From assembly GCA_016713825.1 (NCBI GenBank), contig JADJOJ010000006.1:186001-250000 (forward strand): 64,000 nt of DNA, in the 5' to 3' direction. Below the pieces are notes generated by a model. It was given only the letters and a program-made list of their open reading frames with translations, made no database searches and was not told the DNA's origin. The translations under genes and the position numbers were made by a program. Of the stretch, positions 31,881 through 40,278 are shown one piece after another; position 1 is the stretch's first letter, and each line of letters opens with the position of its first letter. This DNA is from Candidatus Leptofilum gracile. Lineage in GTDB: Bacteria > Chloroflexota > Anaerolineae > Promineifilales > Promineifilaceae.

Positions 31881-33266
31881 ATGTTGCAACTGTTTGATAC
31901 CTACGAGCGAAAAGTACGGCCGTTTACCCCCCTCCATCCCCCCCAGGTCAAGCTCTACGCCTGCGGCCTCACCGTCTACGATTACGCCCACATCGGCAAC
32001 CTGCGCACGTATATTTTTGAGGATATTTTGCGCCGCGTGCTCGAATTTAACGGGCACGAGGTGCTGCACGTCATGAACATCACCGACGTGGGCCACCTGA
32101 CCGACGACGCCGACGCGGGTGAAGACAAGATGGAGGTAGGCACCCGCCGCGCCGGAAAAAGCGCCTGGGAACTCGCCGAGATTTACACCGAGGCGTTTAA
32201 GCAAGATTTGGCCCAGCTGCACATCCACGAGCCGCACATCTGGTGCAAGGCCACCGACCACATCGCCGAGCAAATCGGCATGATCCAGTGCATCGAGGCC
32301 AACGGGGTCACCTACCGCACCAGCGACGGCATCTACTTCGACACGGCCAAGTTGGACGATTACGGCTACCTCGCCCGACTCAACATCGAAGGCTTGGAGG
32401 CGGGCAGCCGGGTGGCGATGAGCCAAAAGCGCAACCCCACCGACTTTGCCCTGTGGAAGTTCAGCCCGCCAGACGCGCAGCGGCAGATGGAGTGGGACAG
32501 CCCGTGGGGCGTCGGCTTCCCCGGCTGGCACATCGAATGTTCGGCGATGGCGGCGCACTACCTGGGCACCTTTTTCGACATCCACTGCGGCGGCGAAGAC
32601 CACATCATGGTGCACCATCCCAACGAGATTGCCCAGACGCAGGCGTGCCACGGCACCCGCCTGGCCAACTTTTGGCTGCATGGCTACTTTTTGCAGCTCG
32701 ATGGCTTGAAGATGGCCAAATCGTCCGGCGATTTCTTGCGGCTGCAAACGTTGATGGATCGCGGCTACGATCCGCTGGCTTACCGCTTTTTCTGCCTGGG
32801 TGGTCATTATCGTGCCAAGCTCACCTTTAACTGGCAGGCGATGGATGGGGCGGCGACGGCGCTGCAGCGGTTGCGTACGGCCGTTTCCCAATGGCCCACT
32901 CCCACCCAACCAGACGACACCTTCCTGGCCGACTTCACCGCCCAGGTGAACGACGACCTGAACATGCCTCGCGCCCTCGCCGTCGTCTGGAATTTGGTGA
33001 AGAGCGACCTGCCCGACGGCGTAAAAAAAGCCACCATCGTGGAATTTGACCGCGTGCTGGGTCTGGGGCTGGCGGAGTGGCAGCCGGAAGCAGAACAACC
33101 CCTCCCCGCCGAAATTGTGGCCCTGGCCGAACAGCGCCAGGCCGCCCGTGCCGCCAAAAATTGGGCCGAAGCCGACGCCCTGCGTGGCCAAATCGCCGCC
33201 GCTGGCTACGACATCACCGACACGCCCAGCGGCCCGGAACTGAAGCGGAGCGCCGCCCATGCGTGA
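31881..33266 (+). CDS. cysS: Cysteinyl-tRNA synthetase
   Basis: A 461-residue class I synthetase. Zinc ligand and substrate region YACGLTVYDYAHIGNLRTYI contains the HIGH-equivalent; GWHIECSAM and CGGEDHIMVHHPNE complete the Zn site; the KMSKS motif is KMAKSSGDF. The C-terminal helical anticodon domain ends with ARAAKNWAEADALRGQIAAA. It charges tRNA-Cys with cysteine. Its start region (about 31838-31935) exists twice more as truncated copies upstream (30094-30131 and 31103-31170). It overlaps the next gene by 8 bp. Confidence 0.97.
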   Translation: MLQLFDTYERKVRPFTPLHPPQVKLYACGLTVYDYAHIGNLRTYIFEDILRRVLEFNGHEVLHVMNITDVGHLTDDADAGEDKMEVGTRRAGKSAWELAEIYTEAFKQDLAQLHIHEPHIWCKATDHIAEQIGMIQCIEANGVTYRTSDGIYFDTAKLDDYGYLARLNIEGLEAGSRVAMSQKRNPTDFALWKFSPPDAQRQMEWDSPWGVGFPGWHIECSAMAAHYLGTFFDIHCGGEDHIMVHHPNEIAQTQACHGTRLANFWLHGYFLQLDGLKMAKSSGDFLRLQTLMDRGYDPLAYRFFCLGGHYRAKLTFNWQAMDGAATALQRLRTAVSQWPTPTQPDDTFLADFTAQVNDDLNMPRALAVVWNLVKSDLPDGVKKATIVEFDRVLGLGLAEWQPEAEQPLPAEIVALAEQRQAARAAKNWAEADALRGQIAAAGYDITDTPSGPELKRSAAHA

Positions 33267-34014
33267 GCGATATAAATCAATCTACCTCTCGCCCCATCTG
33301 GATGATGCGGCGCTTTCTTGCGGCGGGCGGATTGCGCTGGAAACGGCCGCTTCCCACCCCGTCCTCATCGTTACCACAATGGCAGGCGAGCCTGCGCTCA
33401 ATTTGCAACTGTCCGCCTTTGCCCAGGAGCTGCACCAGCGCTGGGTGCTGCCCCAAGACGCCGTGCGCGCCCGCCGCGCCGAAGATGCCGCCGCCTGCCA
33501 CATTCTCGGTGCCGATTATCTGCATTGGAACATTCCAGACTGCGTTTACCGCACCGACCCGGCCACGAGCGAGGCGTGTTACCCTACCTGGGAATCGGTC
33601 ATCACCACGCGCCACCCGGCCGATGACGCGGTGGTGGACCAGCTCGTGGCGCAGCTGCGCCAGCTGCCGCCCGCCGCTGAGATTGTGGTGCCACTGACGG
33701 CGGGCAACCATGTGGACCACCGGCTGGTGCGGCAGGCGGCGGAGCGTCTGTTTGCCTCTGCGCAGCTCCTTTATTATGAAGATTATCCGTATGCGGCGGA
33801 AGATGGCGCAGTTACGGCCGTTCTTCGCCCCAGCATGCAAGCCACCCAACTGGAGCTGCCGGAAACGGCCGTGCGCACCAAAACTGAAGCGATCTGGGCC
33901 TATGCCTCGCAGCGCAGCACCTTTTTTGCGGATCGGGCTGACCTGGAACGCAAAATTGAGGCGTACACCGCGCAAGTTGGCGGCGAACGGTATTGGCGTT
34001 TGCCCAGGCCATAG
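33259..34014 (+). CDS. PIG-L/LmbE-family deacetylase
   Basis: A 251-residue protein with the zinc-binding motif IYLSPHLDDAALSCGG and the second metal ligand region PLTAGNHVDHRLVRQAAERL. The family removes N-acetyl groups from GlcNAc derivatives, including in mycothiol and bacillithiol synthesis. Overlap with cysS suggests a possible thiol link, but the synthetase here is an ordinary CysS with a full C-terminal domain. The substrate is not assignable. Confidence 0.88.
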   Translation: MRERYKSIYLSPHLDDAALSCGGRIALETAASHPVLIVTTMAGEPALNLQLSAFAQELHQRWVLPQDAVRARRAEDAAACHILGADYLHWNIPDCVYRTDPATSEACYPTWESVITTRHPADDAVVDQLVAQLRQLPPAAEIVVPLTAGNHVDHRLVRQAAERLFASAQLLYYEDYPYAAEDGAVTAVLRPSMQATQLELPETAVRTKTEAIWAYASQRSTFFADRADLERKIEAYTAQVGGERYWRLPRP

Positions 34015-34095
34015 CAGTTGTTTGGGGATACGGCCGTTTGCCGTTAAGATTCCGTTGGTTTTAAACCCAAACGCACTCCATTAGTACCGAGCCGC

Positions 34096-34125
34096 TTGAT
34101 TATTTGTGTTGGGTGAACTTATAAT
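34096..34125 (+). promoter_or_regulatory. Promoter of the kinase/phosphatase cluster
   Basis: TTGATT (34096-34101) and TATAAT (34120-34125), 18-bp spacer, about 35 nt before the kinase gene. AAGGAG at 34138 is 17 nt from the ATG at 34161, an unusually long spacing. Confidence 0.6.
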
Positions 34126-34160
34126 AAACGCTCACACAAGGAGATAAACCGCAACCAACC

Positions 34161-36119
34161 ATGGGGCGATTAACGACCAGACAACTCGCTAGCAAAAGAG
34201 GCCGTCAAAAGAAGGCGCAGCGTAGTGGCTTGCAGCCAGGCGACATGCTGCAAGAACGGTATCGCATTGTCGGGCCGCTGGGCGCTGGCGGGTTTAGCTC
34301 CGTCTACCAGGCGCGCGATATGCGCTTCCCCAATGTCACCAAGCTGTGCGCCGTCAAAGAGATGGTCATCGCCACCCCAGATCCGCAAATGCGGGAACTC
34401 ACCATTAAATCCTTCGAGCGCGAAGCCAGCATGCTGGCCATGCTCGATCACCCAGCCATCCCCGATGTATCTGACTATTTCACCGAGGGCGATCGTTCTT
34501 ATCTGATTTTGGAATTGATCCGGGGCAAGGATTTGGACGAGTGGCTGGAAGAGCAGACAGACTACCTGGATCAAGAAACGGCCATCTCCTGGGCCATGCA
34601 GGTGTGTGATGCGCTGTATCATCTACACAGCCAAAAGCCGCAGCCCATCGTCTTCCGCGACGTGAAGCCGTCTAACATTATGCTAGACCATCGCAGCCGC
34701 ATTCGGCTGATCGATTTTGGCATTGCCAAAGTGTTTGAGATGGGCGACAAAGGCACGATGATCGGCACGGAAGGGTATTCGCCGCCAGAGCAGTATCGCG
34801 GACAGGCGGAACCGGCGGGTGACATTTACGCGTTGGGGGCCACGCTGCACCATCTGCTTACCAAGCAAGACCCGCGCCTGGAACCCCCTTTCACCTTTGC
34901 TGAACGGCCGATTTCCAAAGTCAACCCCTCGGTCACCCCCGCTTTCGAAGCCATTATCATGCGCTGTCTTTCTTATGACCCCCAAGATCGCTTTCCCGAT
35001 GCCAAGGCGCTAAAAGATGCCCTGGAAGTGTTGGCGATGCGTCCGGCAACGGCCATTTTTGACAGCAACCCCCATTTGGCCATGCCCCAAACCACCCCGC
35101 CCCAAACCGGCGTGGCCGTGCCCCCCGTCGCCCCGCCTCTGGTGGCCGTCCCCAGCCAGGTGCAGCCACTCTGGCAGTTTAAGTGCGAGGATGAGATTCG
35201 GGGCAAAGCGGCCGTTTCGCAAAACATGGTTTTTGTGGGTGCCTACGACAACAACGTGTATGCGCTCAACAGCGAAAATGGGGAGTTCTTCTGGAAATTC
35301 CCCGCTTCAGACAGCGTCGGCGGCAGCACTCCCTTTGTCTACGAAGACAGCGTCTTCATTGGCTCGGCCGATAAGCATTTGTACTGTATTCAGCGGCGCA
35401 CCGGCCGCCAAAACTGGCGCTTTGCCACCAACGGTTCCATCTACGCTTCCCCAGTTGTGCGCTACGACCACGTCTTTTTTGGCTCAGATGACGGGCATTT
35501 TTATGCGTTGGAAGTACATCAGGGACGGTCGAAGTGGAAGGCAAATGCGTATGCGGCCGTTCGCTCTACAGCCTATGTTGACGAAGAGCGCATCTTCTTT
35601 GGCACCGAAGGTGGCTACATCTTCTGCCTGGAGATTGCCAGCGGGAAAACCAAATGGCAAGCTCAGGCCAAACGCAGCGTCACCTCTTCACCCGCCGTGG
35701 CCGATGAAATTGTTTTTGTAGGCTCTTTGGATGGCACCGTGTACGCGCTAGACGCCAATACGGGCTGGATTATTTGGCGCTTCCGGTCGCGTCGGCCTAT
35801 CGTCTCCTCCCCCACCGTGCACGACAACACGGTTTACATCGGTTCGTCAGATGGCAATCTCTACGTGCTAGACATGGACACGGGGCGGCAGCAATGGTCA
35901 TTTGAAATTGATGGACAAATTGCTTCCTCGCCAGTTGTATGGAACGATGCCGTTTATTTTGGCGGCACCGATGGCGTGGTTTACTGTCTTTCTACCAAAA
36001 AGGGTGATATTAACTGGAAATTCGACACGGGTGCGCCCGTTATTTCGTCGCCGACAATCGCAGATGGCGTGGTTTATATTGGCTCTACCAACCATTACAT
36101 TTATGCCTTGCCTGCCTGA
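34161..36119 (+). CDS. Ser/Thr protein kinase with C-terminal PQQ-type beta-propeller
   Basis: A 652-residue protein. Residues 30-300 are a Hanks-type kinase: glycine loop VGPLGAGGFSSVYQARD, catalytic loop VFRDVKPSNIMLDH, LIDFGIAKVF, and the activation segment IGTEGYSPPEQYRGQAEPAG. After a Pro-rich linker (about 300-340) come seven to eight PQQ-like blades with repeats such as VVRYDHVFFGSDDGHFYALE and FVGSLDGTVYALDANTG. No membrane helix is present, so the propeller is probably cytoplasmic and binds proteins or small ligands. It is the first gene of a cluster with PP2C, VWA and FHA genes, which are expected partners. Confidence 0.94.
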   Translation: MGRLTTRQLASKRGRQKKAQRSGLQPGDMLQERYRIVGPLGAGGFSSVYQARDMRFPNVTKLCAVKEMVIATPDPQMRELTIKSFEREASMLAMLDHPAIPDVSDYFTEGDRSYLILELIRGKDLDEWLEEQTDYLDQETAISWAMQVCDALYHLHSQKPQPIVFRDVKPSNIMLDHRSRIRLIDFGIAKVFEMGDKGTMIGTEGYSPPEQYRGQAEPAGDIYALGATLHHLLTKQDPRLEPPFTFAERPISKVNPSVTPAFEAIIMRCLSYDPQDRFPDAKALKDALEVLAMRPATAIFDSNPHLAMPQTTPPQTGVAVPPVAPPLVAVPSQVQPLWQFKCEDEIRGKAAVSQNMVFVGAYDNNVYALNSENGEFFWKFPASDSVGGSTPFVYEDSVFIGSADKHLYCIQRRTGRQNWRFATNGSIYASPVVRYDHVFFGSDDGHFYALEVHQGRSKWKANAYAAVRSTAYVDEERIFFGTEGGYIFCLEIASGKTKWQAQAKRSVTSSPAVADEIVFVGSLDGTVYALDANTGWIIWRFRSRRPIVSSPTVHDNTVYIGSSDGNLYVLDMDTGRQQWSFEIDGQIASSPVVWNDAVYFGGTDGVVYCLSTKKGDINWKFDTGAPVISSPTIADGVVYIGSTNHYIYALPA

Positions 36120-36153
36120 TCGGTGGCCCATCTACCCAATACTGGACTTAATT

Positions 36154-37074
36154 ATGAACGAGACACCCCCATTTATACAGCCTGAGGATAAACCCCATAA
36201 ACCAGAAACGACAGAAGCAAAGTCTACCGTGGCGCCGACGGCCGAATTAGACGATACGGCAATCATTAATACTGGTGTTCTTTCTAACCAGCCAGACAAT
36301 GAACCGACCCTGCGTGCTGCTGTGCGCTGCGACGTTGGCGCGCGCGAACGCAATGAAGATTCTTGCCTGGTGTTTAGCACCGAAGCGGGCGGGCATTTTT
36401 CGCTGGTGCCTTTTGGCTTGTACATTGTGGCCGATGGCATGGGGGGGCACACCAATGGGCATGTGGCCAGCCGCATTGCGTCGCGGGTGGCCGCTCACTA
36501 CATTTTGAGCAAGATTTACATGCCGCTGTTGCAAACGGTGGGGCCACCGACTCAGGTGCCCATTCAAGAAGTTCTGCTCGATGCGGTACAGGCGGCCAAT
36601 ACGGCCGTCTTCGAAGACGACCCCGAAGTAGATAGCGGCACCACCCTCACCGTAGCCCTGGTGTTGGGGCGTCGCCTGCACGTTGCCCACGTGGGCGACA
36701 GCCGCCTTTACCTGCTGGCTGAGGGCAAATTGGAACAAATCTCTAGCGATCATTCACTGGTGCAGCGGTTGCAAGACGTGGGCACACTCACAGCTGAAGA
36801 GGCCACCATGTATCGCTACCGCAACGTGCTGCTGCGGGCTGTAGGACAGGGAGAAGAAATTGAGGTAGATACCTACATGCGCTTGCTGCCCCGTGCGGGT
36901 AAGCTGCTGTTGTGCAGCGATGGCCTTTGTGGCTTTGTCCCTGACGAGAAAATTCAAAAGGTGATGGAGCAAGACATCTCGCTGCCGCAAATTGTAGACG
37001 AACTGTACGAAACCGCGTTGGCTTCACATAGCAATGATAACGTAACGGCCGTTGTGGTAGACTTTTCGTTGTGA
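36154..37074 (+). CDS. PP2C-family protein phosphatase
   Basis: About 306 residues from the ATG at 36154. An acidic/Pro-rich N-terminal tail (1-50) precedes the PP2C core: CDVGARERNEDSCLVF, LYIVADGMGGHTNGHVASRI, SGTTLTVALVLGRRLHVAHV then GDSRLYLLAEGKLEQ, and the late metal-binding LLLCSDGLCGFVPDEK and HSNDNVTAVVVDF. All metal-ligand Asp residues are present. It likely reverses the adjacent kinase. The longer in-frame extension back to 35902 lies inside the kinase gene and is not credible. Confidence 0.94.
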   Translation: MNETPPFIQPEDKPHKPETTEAKSTVAPTAELDDTAIINTGVLSNQPDNEPTLRAAVRCDVGARERNEDSCLVFSTEAGGHFSLVPFGLYIVADGMGGHTNGHVASRIASRVAAHYILSKIYMPLLQTVGPPTQVPIQEVLLDAVQAANTAVFEDDPEVDSGTTLTVALVLGRRLHVAHVGDSRLYLLAEGKLEQISSDHSLVQRLQDVGTLTAEEATMYRYRNVLLRAVGQGEEIEVDTYMRLLPRAGKLLLCSDGLCGFVPDEKIQKVMEQDISLPQIVDELYETALASHSNDNVTAVVVDFSL

Positions 37075-37130
37075 TCGGCGTATAACAGGGTCGATGGAGG
37101 GTACCTACCAGATAGAACGGCCGTTATTTT

Positions 37131-38597
37131 ATGGATAAAGAGTTTGAGTATTACGCAATTTTGGGAGTAACGTCTCAAGCTACGCTCGAAGAAATTCAGT
37201 CTGCTTTTGCTGCCCTGCGTGCCAAAATTCCCCAAGAAAAACGCGACAAAGCCAACAATCCAGCGTACGCACGTCTGGTCAATGCGTATGAAGTGCTTAG
37301 TAACCCTACTCGCCGCGCCACCTACGACTCTCTTTTGGCTGAAACAAAATCCCTGGAATCCATCAACCTGGTTGTCACAACCAGCCGCAGCCGCATTAAA
37401 ATTTCGGATGCAGAGCAGGTGGTTTACCTGCTGTTGGATATTTTGCCGCCAGAGCAAGATGCCAAGCAGCTGCCGCTCAATTTAAGCCTCGTGCTAGACA
37501 AAAGCACCTCTATGCAGGGAGGGCGGTTGAGTCATGTGAAAACGGCCGTTGAACTCATCGTCAACAAGCTTACCCCAGCCGATACCCTCTCCATCATCAG
37601 CTTTAGCGATCGCGCCGAAGTTGTGGTGCCCTCTGGTAAAGTGGAAAATCCGCTGGCCATTGTTGGGCAGCTGCGAGGGGTGCAAGCCTCTGGCGGCACC
37701 GAAATTTACCAAGGCTTGCAGGCTGGCGTGCAGGAACTGCGCAAGGCCGACCTGACCAGGCATACCAACTACCTCATCCTGCTCACCGATGGGCACACCT
37801 ACGGCGATGCCGCCCAATGCCTGGAATTGGCACACCGCATGGTTGGGCAAAACATCGGCATGAGCGCCTTTGGCCTGGGCACCGAGTGGAACGACCAATT
37901 TTTAGATGACCTGGTTGCCCCCTCCGGCGGCCAATCTAATTTTGTAGAGCAGCCCCACGAGATCGTGCAGCATCTACAGAAACGCATTCACGGTTTGGGC
38001 ACCATCTACGCCCAAAATATTGGCCTCAAGCTAAACCTGCATCGCAAAGTATCGATCAAATATGGCTTTAAGCTCGCCCCATTCTCCCAACCGCTGATCA
38101 TCGATGAGGAGACAGTCTATTTGGGCAATTTGGAAGGGCACGCCCCAGTTTCTGTGTTGTTAGAACTGAAAATCGGGCCAAATCCGGTGGAAACGCGCCT
38201 CAACCTCAACCTGGAAGTTGTGGCAGATATGCCCGGCCCCCAGCTGCGTGCGCAAACGTTTAAGCACACCCAACAGCTTTATGTGCTCGCGGAACTGGGC
38301 CAAGAGATGCCGCCAGAAAAGATTGTAGAAGCGGTGCGGGTTATGAACATGTACCGCATGAACGAGAAGGTTTGGCAAGAAGTAGAAGCGGGCCGGTTGG
38401 ATGTGGCAACCACGCGCATGCAGCATTTAAGCACGCGCCTGCTGGAAGCAGGCGAAGCTGATCTGGCACAGCAGGCGCAGCAAGAGATAGAGCAAATTTC
38501 CAGAGCCGGCACCATGTCTTTAGCTGGACGCAAAAAGCTAAAATATGGTACACGGGCCTTGATTGACAAAACGCAGTTAGGCAATAATAAGCAATAA
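37131..38597 (+). CDS. J-domain-like/VWA-domain protein
   Basis: A 488-residue protein. Residues 5-70 resemble a J-domain (YYAILGVTSQATLEEIQSAF ... ARLVNAYEVLSNPTRRATYD), but the HPD tripeptide needed to stimulate Hsp70 is missing. Residues 110-290 form a von Willebrand A domain with an intact MIDAS start LVLDKSTSMQGG and a later LLTDGHTYGDAA. The C-terminal third continues as a beta-rich then helical region with MNMYRMNEKVWQEVEAG. Together with the kinase and phosphatase it recalls VWA-kinase-PP2C triads. It may act as a regulated scaffold rather than a chaperone. Confidence 0.9.
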   Translation: MDKEFEYYAILGVTSQATLEEIQSAFAALRAKIPQEKRDKANNPAYARLVNAYEVLSNPTRRATYDSLLAETKSLESINLVVTTSRSRIKISDAEQVVYLLLDILPPEQDAKQLPLNLSLVLDKSTSMQGGRLSHVKTAVELIVNKLTPADTLSIISFSDRAEVVVPSGKVENPLAIVGQLRGVQASGGTEIYQGLQAGVQELRKADLTRHTNYLILLTDGHTYGDAAQCLELAHRMVGQNIGMSAFGLGTEWNDQFLDDLVAPSGGQSNFVEQPHEIVQHLQKRIHGLGTIYAQNIGLKLNLHRKVSIKYGFKLAPFSQPLIIDEETVYLGNLEGHAPVSVLLELKIGPNPVETRLNLNLEVVADMPGPQLRAQTFKHTQQLYVLAELGQEMPPEKIVEAVRVMNMYRMNEKVWQEVEAGRLDVATTRMQHLSTRLLEAGEADLAQQAQQEIEQISRAGTMSLAGRKKLKYGTRALIDKTQLGNNKQ

Positions 38598-38605
38598 GAA
38601 GTCGC

Positions 38606-39121
38606 ATGATTAAATGTACGGAGTGCGGTTCCTCACAGGAAGAGGGGTCCCTGTTTTGTGGTGAATGTGGTGGGTTTCTTTTGGTAGAAGCGGGGAAGAT
38701 TACGGCCGTATTGCCCTTCTCTGAATTTGCCAACCGCCCCCCGCCGCCACCGCTAAACCAGGATGCCCTCGCCCCTGCCCAGGCCGTGCAAAAAGTTACC
38801 CTTGTGGTTCCCAGCAGCCGTCGCCGCTTCAAGCTAGATGTACAGGATGAAGTGCAAATCGGCCGAGCCTCCTCAGAACTTGTTCCCGAAGTCGATCTCA
38901 CCGATGACGACGGCGCAGAAAAAGGAGTTTCGCGCCTGCATGCTAAAATCCAGGCTGTGCAAAGTGGTCTGGTGCTCATCGACCAGGACAGCACCAACGG
39001 CACGTTGCTCAACAACTACCGCCTGCCACCCCACGAACCATACCCACTCAAAAGTGGCGACGAGATTCGCTTTGGCGATTTGCTAGTGCACATTTTTTTA
39101 ACCGATACGCGCACCGATTAA
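38606..39121 (+). CDS. Zinc-ribbon FHA-domain protein
   Basis: A 171-residue protein. A CxxC...CxxC ribbon (IKCTECGSSQ ... FCGECGGFL) is at the N-terminus. After a Pro-rich linker a complete FHA domain runs from about residue 62: VQIGRASSELVPEVDL, SRLHAKIQ and DQDSTNGTLLNN, ending with GDEIRFGDLLVHI. FHA domains bind phosphothreonine, so it is the probable reader of the adjacent kinase. The gap to the VWA gene is only 8 bp. Confidence 0.93.
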   Translation: MIKCTECGSSQEEGSLFCGECGGFLLVEAGKITAVLPFSEFANRPPPPPLNQDALAPAQAVQKVTLVVPSSRRRFKLDVQDEVQIGRASSELVPEVDLTDDDGAEKGVSRLHAKIQAVQSGLVLIDQDSTNGTLLNNYRLPPHEPYPLKSGDEIRFGDLLVHIFLTDTRTD

Positions 39122-39208
39122 GCAAGCCGTTTACCGGCCCCCCTACACGTAGGGTCGTTACGAAGATTTTGTTTACATAAAAATGCCTATTAAGAGAGGT
39201 TGTTTCTT

Positions 39209-39445
39209 ATGATTACAGTTATTGTTCACATTAGAAACGAAGATGCTTTTGAATGCGAAATTGACGAGCTGCCTACCCCGGCTAGCCAGTTTATCCAGGT
39301 GCATAACCCACGCCTGCGCGATGGTAAAGATATCCATTACTTGGATGAAGACGTCACCAGCATGTTGGTGCCCTGGCACCGCATTAACTTTATCCAGATT
39401 CTACCATCTGGTGATGTAGAGGAAGTGGTGAGCTTTGTTCGGTAA
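39209..39445 (+). CDS. Small conserved-looking protein of unknown function
   Basis: A 78-residue protein (MITVIVHIRNEDAFECEIDE ... HYLDEDVTSMLVPWHRINFI), preceded by GAGAGGT at good spacing. It is acidic with a beta-strand-rich pattern and no known motif. An alternative TTG start at 39200 is less likely. It lies between the FHA gene and a response regulator and may share their transcript. Confidence 0.7.
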   Translation: MITVIVHIRNEDAFECEIDELPTPASQFIQVHNPRLRDGKDIHYLDEDVTSMLVPWHRINFIQILPSGDVEEVVSFVR

Positions 39446-39503
39446 GGGCGAGCCAGTGTCAAAACGCGCGCCGCTCGTTTGAAGGAGCAACAAGTAAAAC
39501 ATT

Positions 39504-40238
39504 ATGGTTGAACAAGTCCCAGATTCACTGGAACCAACGGCCCCTCGCCTAGTTTTGGTGGTGGATGATGAGTCGCGTATGCGGCGCTTCATTCGCATGA
39601 ACATGGAACTGGAAGGGTACCAGATCATTGAAGCTGAAAACGGGCTGGTGGCTCTGGAGCAAATTCGGCAGCACACGCCAGACCTGGTCATTATGGACGT
39701 GATGATGCCAGAGATGGATGGCTTTGAAACACTCAAGCTGCTGCGCGAAATCTCGACGGTTCCGGTTATTTTACTTACGGTTAAAAGCGATGAAGACGAC
39801 AAAATCCAGGGGCTGAGCCTGGGTGCCGATGATTACGTCACCAAGCCATTTAGCCCACGGGAGTTGGTAACAAGAGTAACGGCCGTTCTCCGACGCGCCG
39901 AATGGCCAGCCCCCCCACCCAGAACCGTTCTGCGCATTGATGACCGTCTCTCTGTAGACTTTAATCGGCACCAGGTTATCGTCAACAACGAACGCATCGA
40001 CCTGCGCCCCACCGAATACCGCCTGCTGAACCACCTTATCCAAAATGCCGGCTGGGTCGTCCCCCACGAAACCCTGCTGGCCAAAGTGTGGGGCTACGAA
40101 TACCGGGACGAAACCCACTATCTGCGCCTGTACATCAACTATTTACGCAAGAAAATAGAAGAAGACCCCGCCAATCCCTATTACATTCTCACCGAGCGGG
40201 GCGTGGGCTACCGGTTTGTAGATTACAAGAAAGCGTAA
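39504..40238 (+). CDS. OmpR/PhoB-type response regulator
   Basis: A 244-residue protein. The receiver domain (about 17-130) has VLVVDDESRMRRFIRMNMEL, the phospho-Asp in DLVIMDVMMPEMDGFE, and Lys in DYVTKPFSPRELV. The C-terminal winged-helix DNA-binding domain (about 145-240) ends with RLYINYLRKKIEEDPANPYY and ILTERGVGYRFV. No sensor kinase gene is adjacent, so it is an orphan in this window. The hybrid kinase at 61689 is too far to be its partner by position. Confidence 0.95.
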   Translation: MVEQVPDSLEPTAPRLVLVVDDESRMRRFIRMNMELEGYQIIEAENGLVALEQIRQHTPDLVIMDVMMPEMDGFETLKLLREISTVPVILLTVKSDEDDKIQGLSLGADDYVTKPFSPRELVTRVTAVLRRAEWPAPPPRTVLRIDDRLSVDFNRHQVIVNNERIDLRPTEYRLLNHLIQNAGWVVPHETLLAKVWGYEYRDETHYLRLYINYLRKKIEEDPANPYYILTERGVGYRFVDYKKA

Positions 40239-40278
40239 AAAGTTTACTTTTTGACGGTTTTTAATATCATTACCCGTT

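Noticed and set aside
31881..34014. Mycothiol-type pair (MshC-like ligase with MshB-like deacetylase)
   Set aside because: The synthetase has the full CysS C-terminal domain and length of 461 residues, so it is an ordinary cysteinyl-tRNA synthetase; the deacetylase alone is not evidence for mycothiol.
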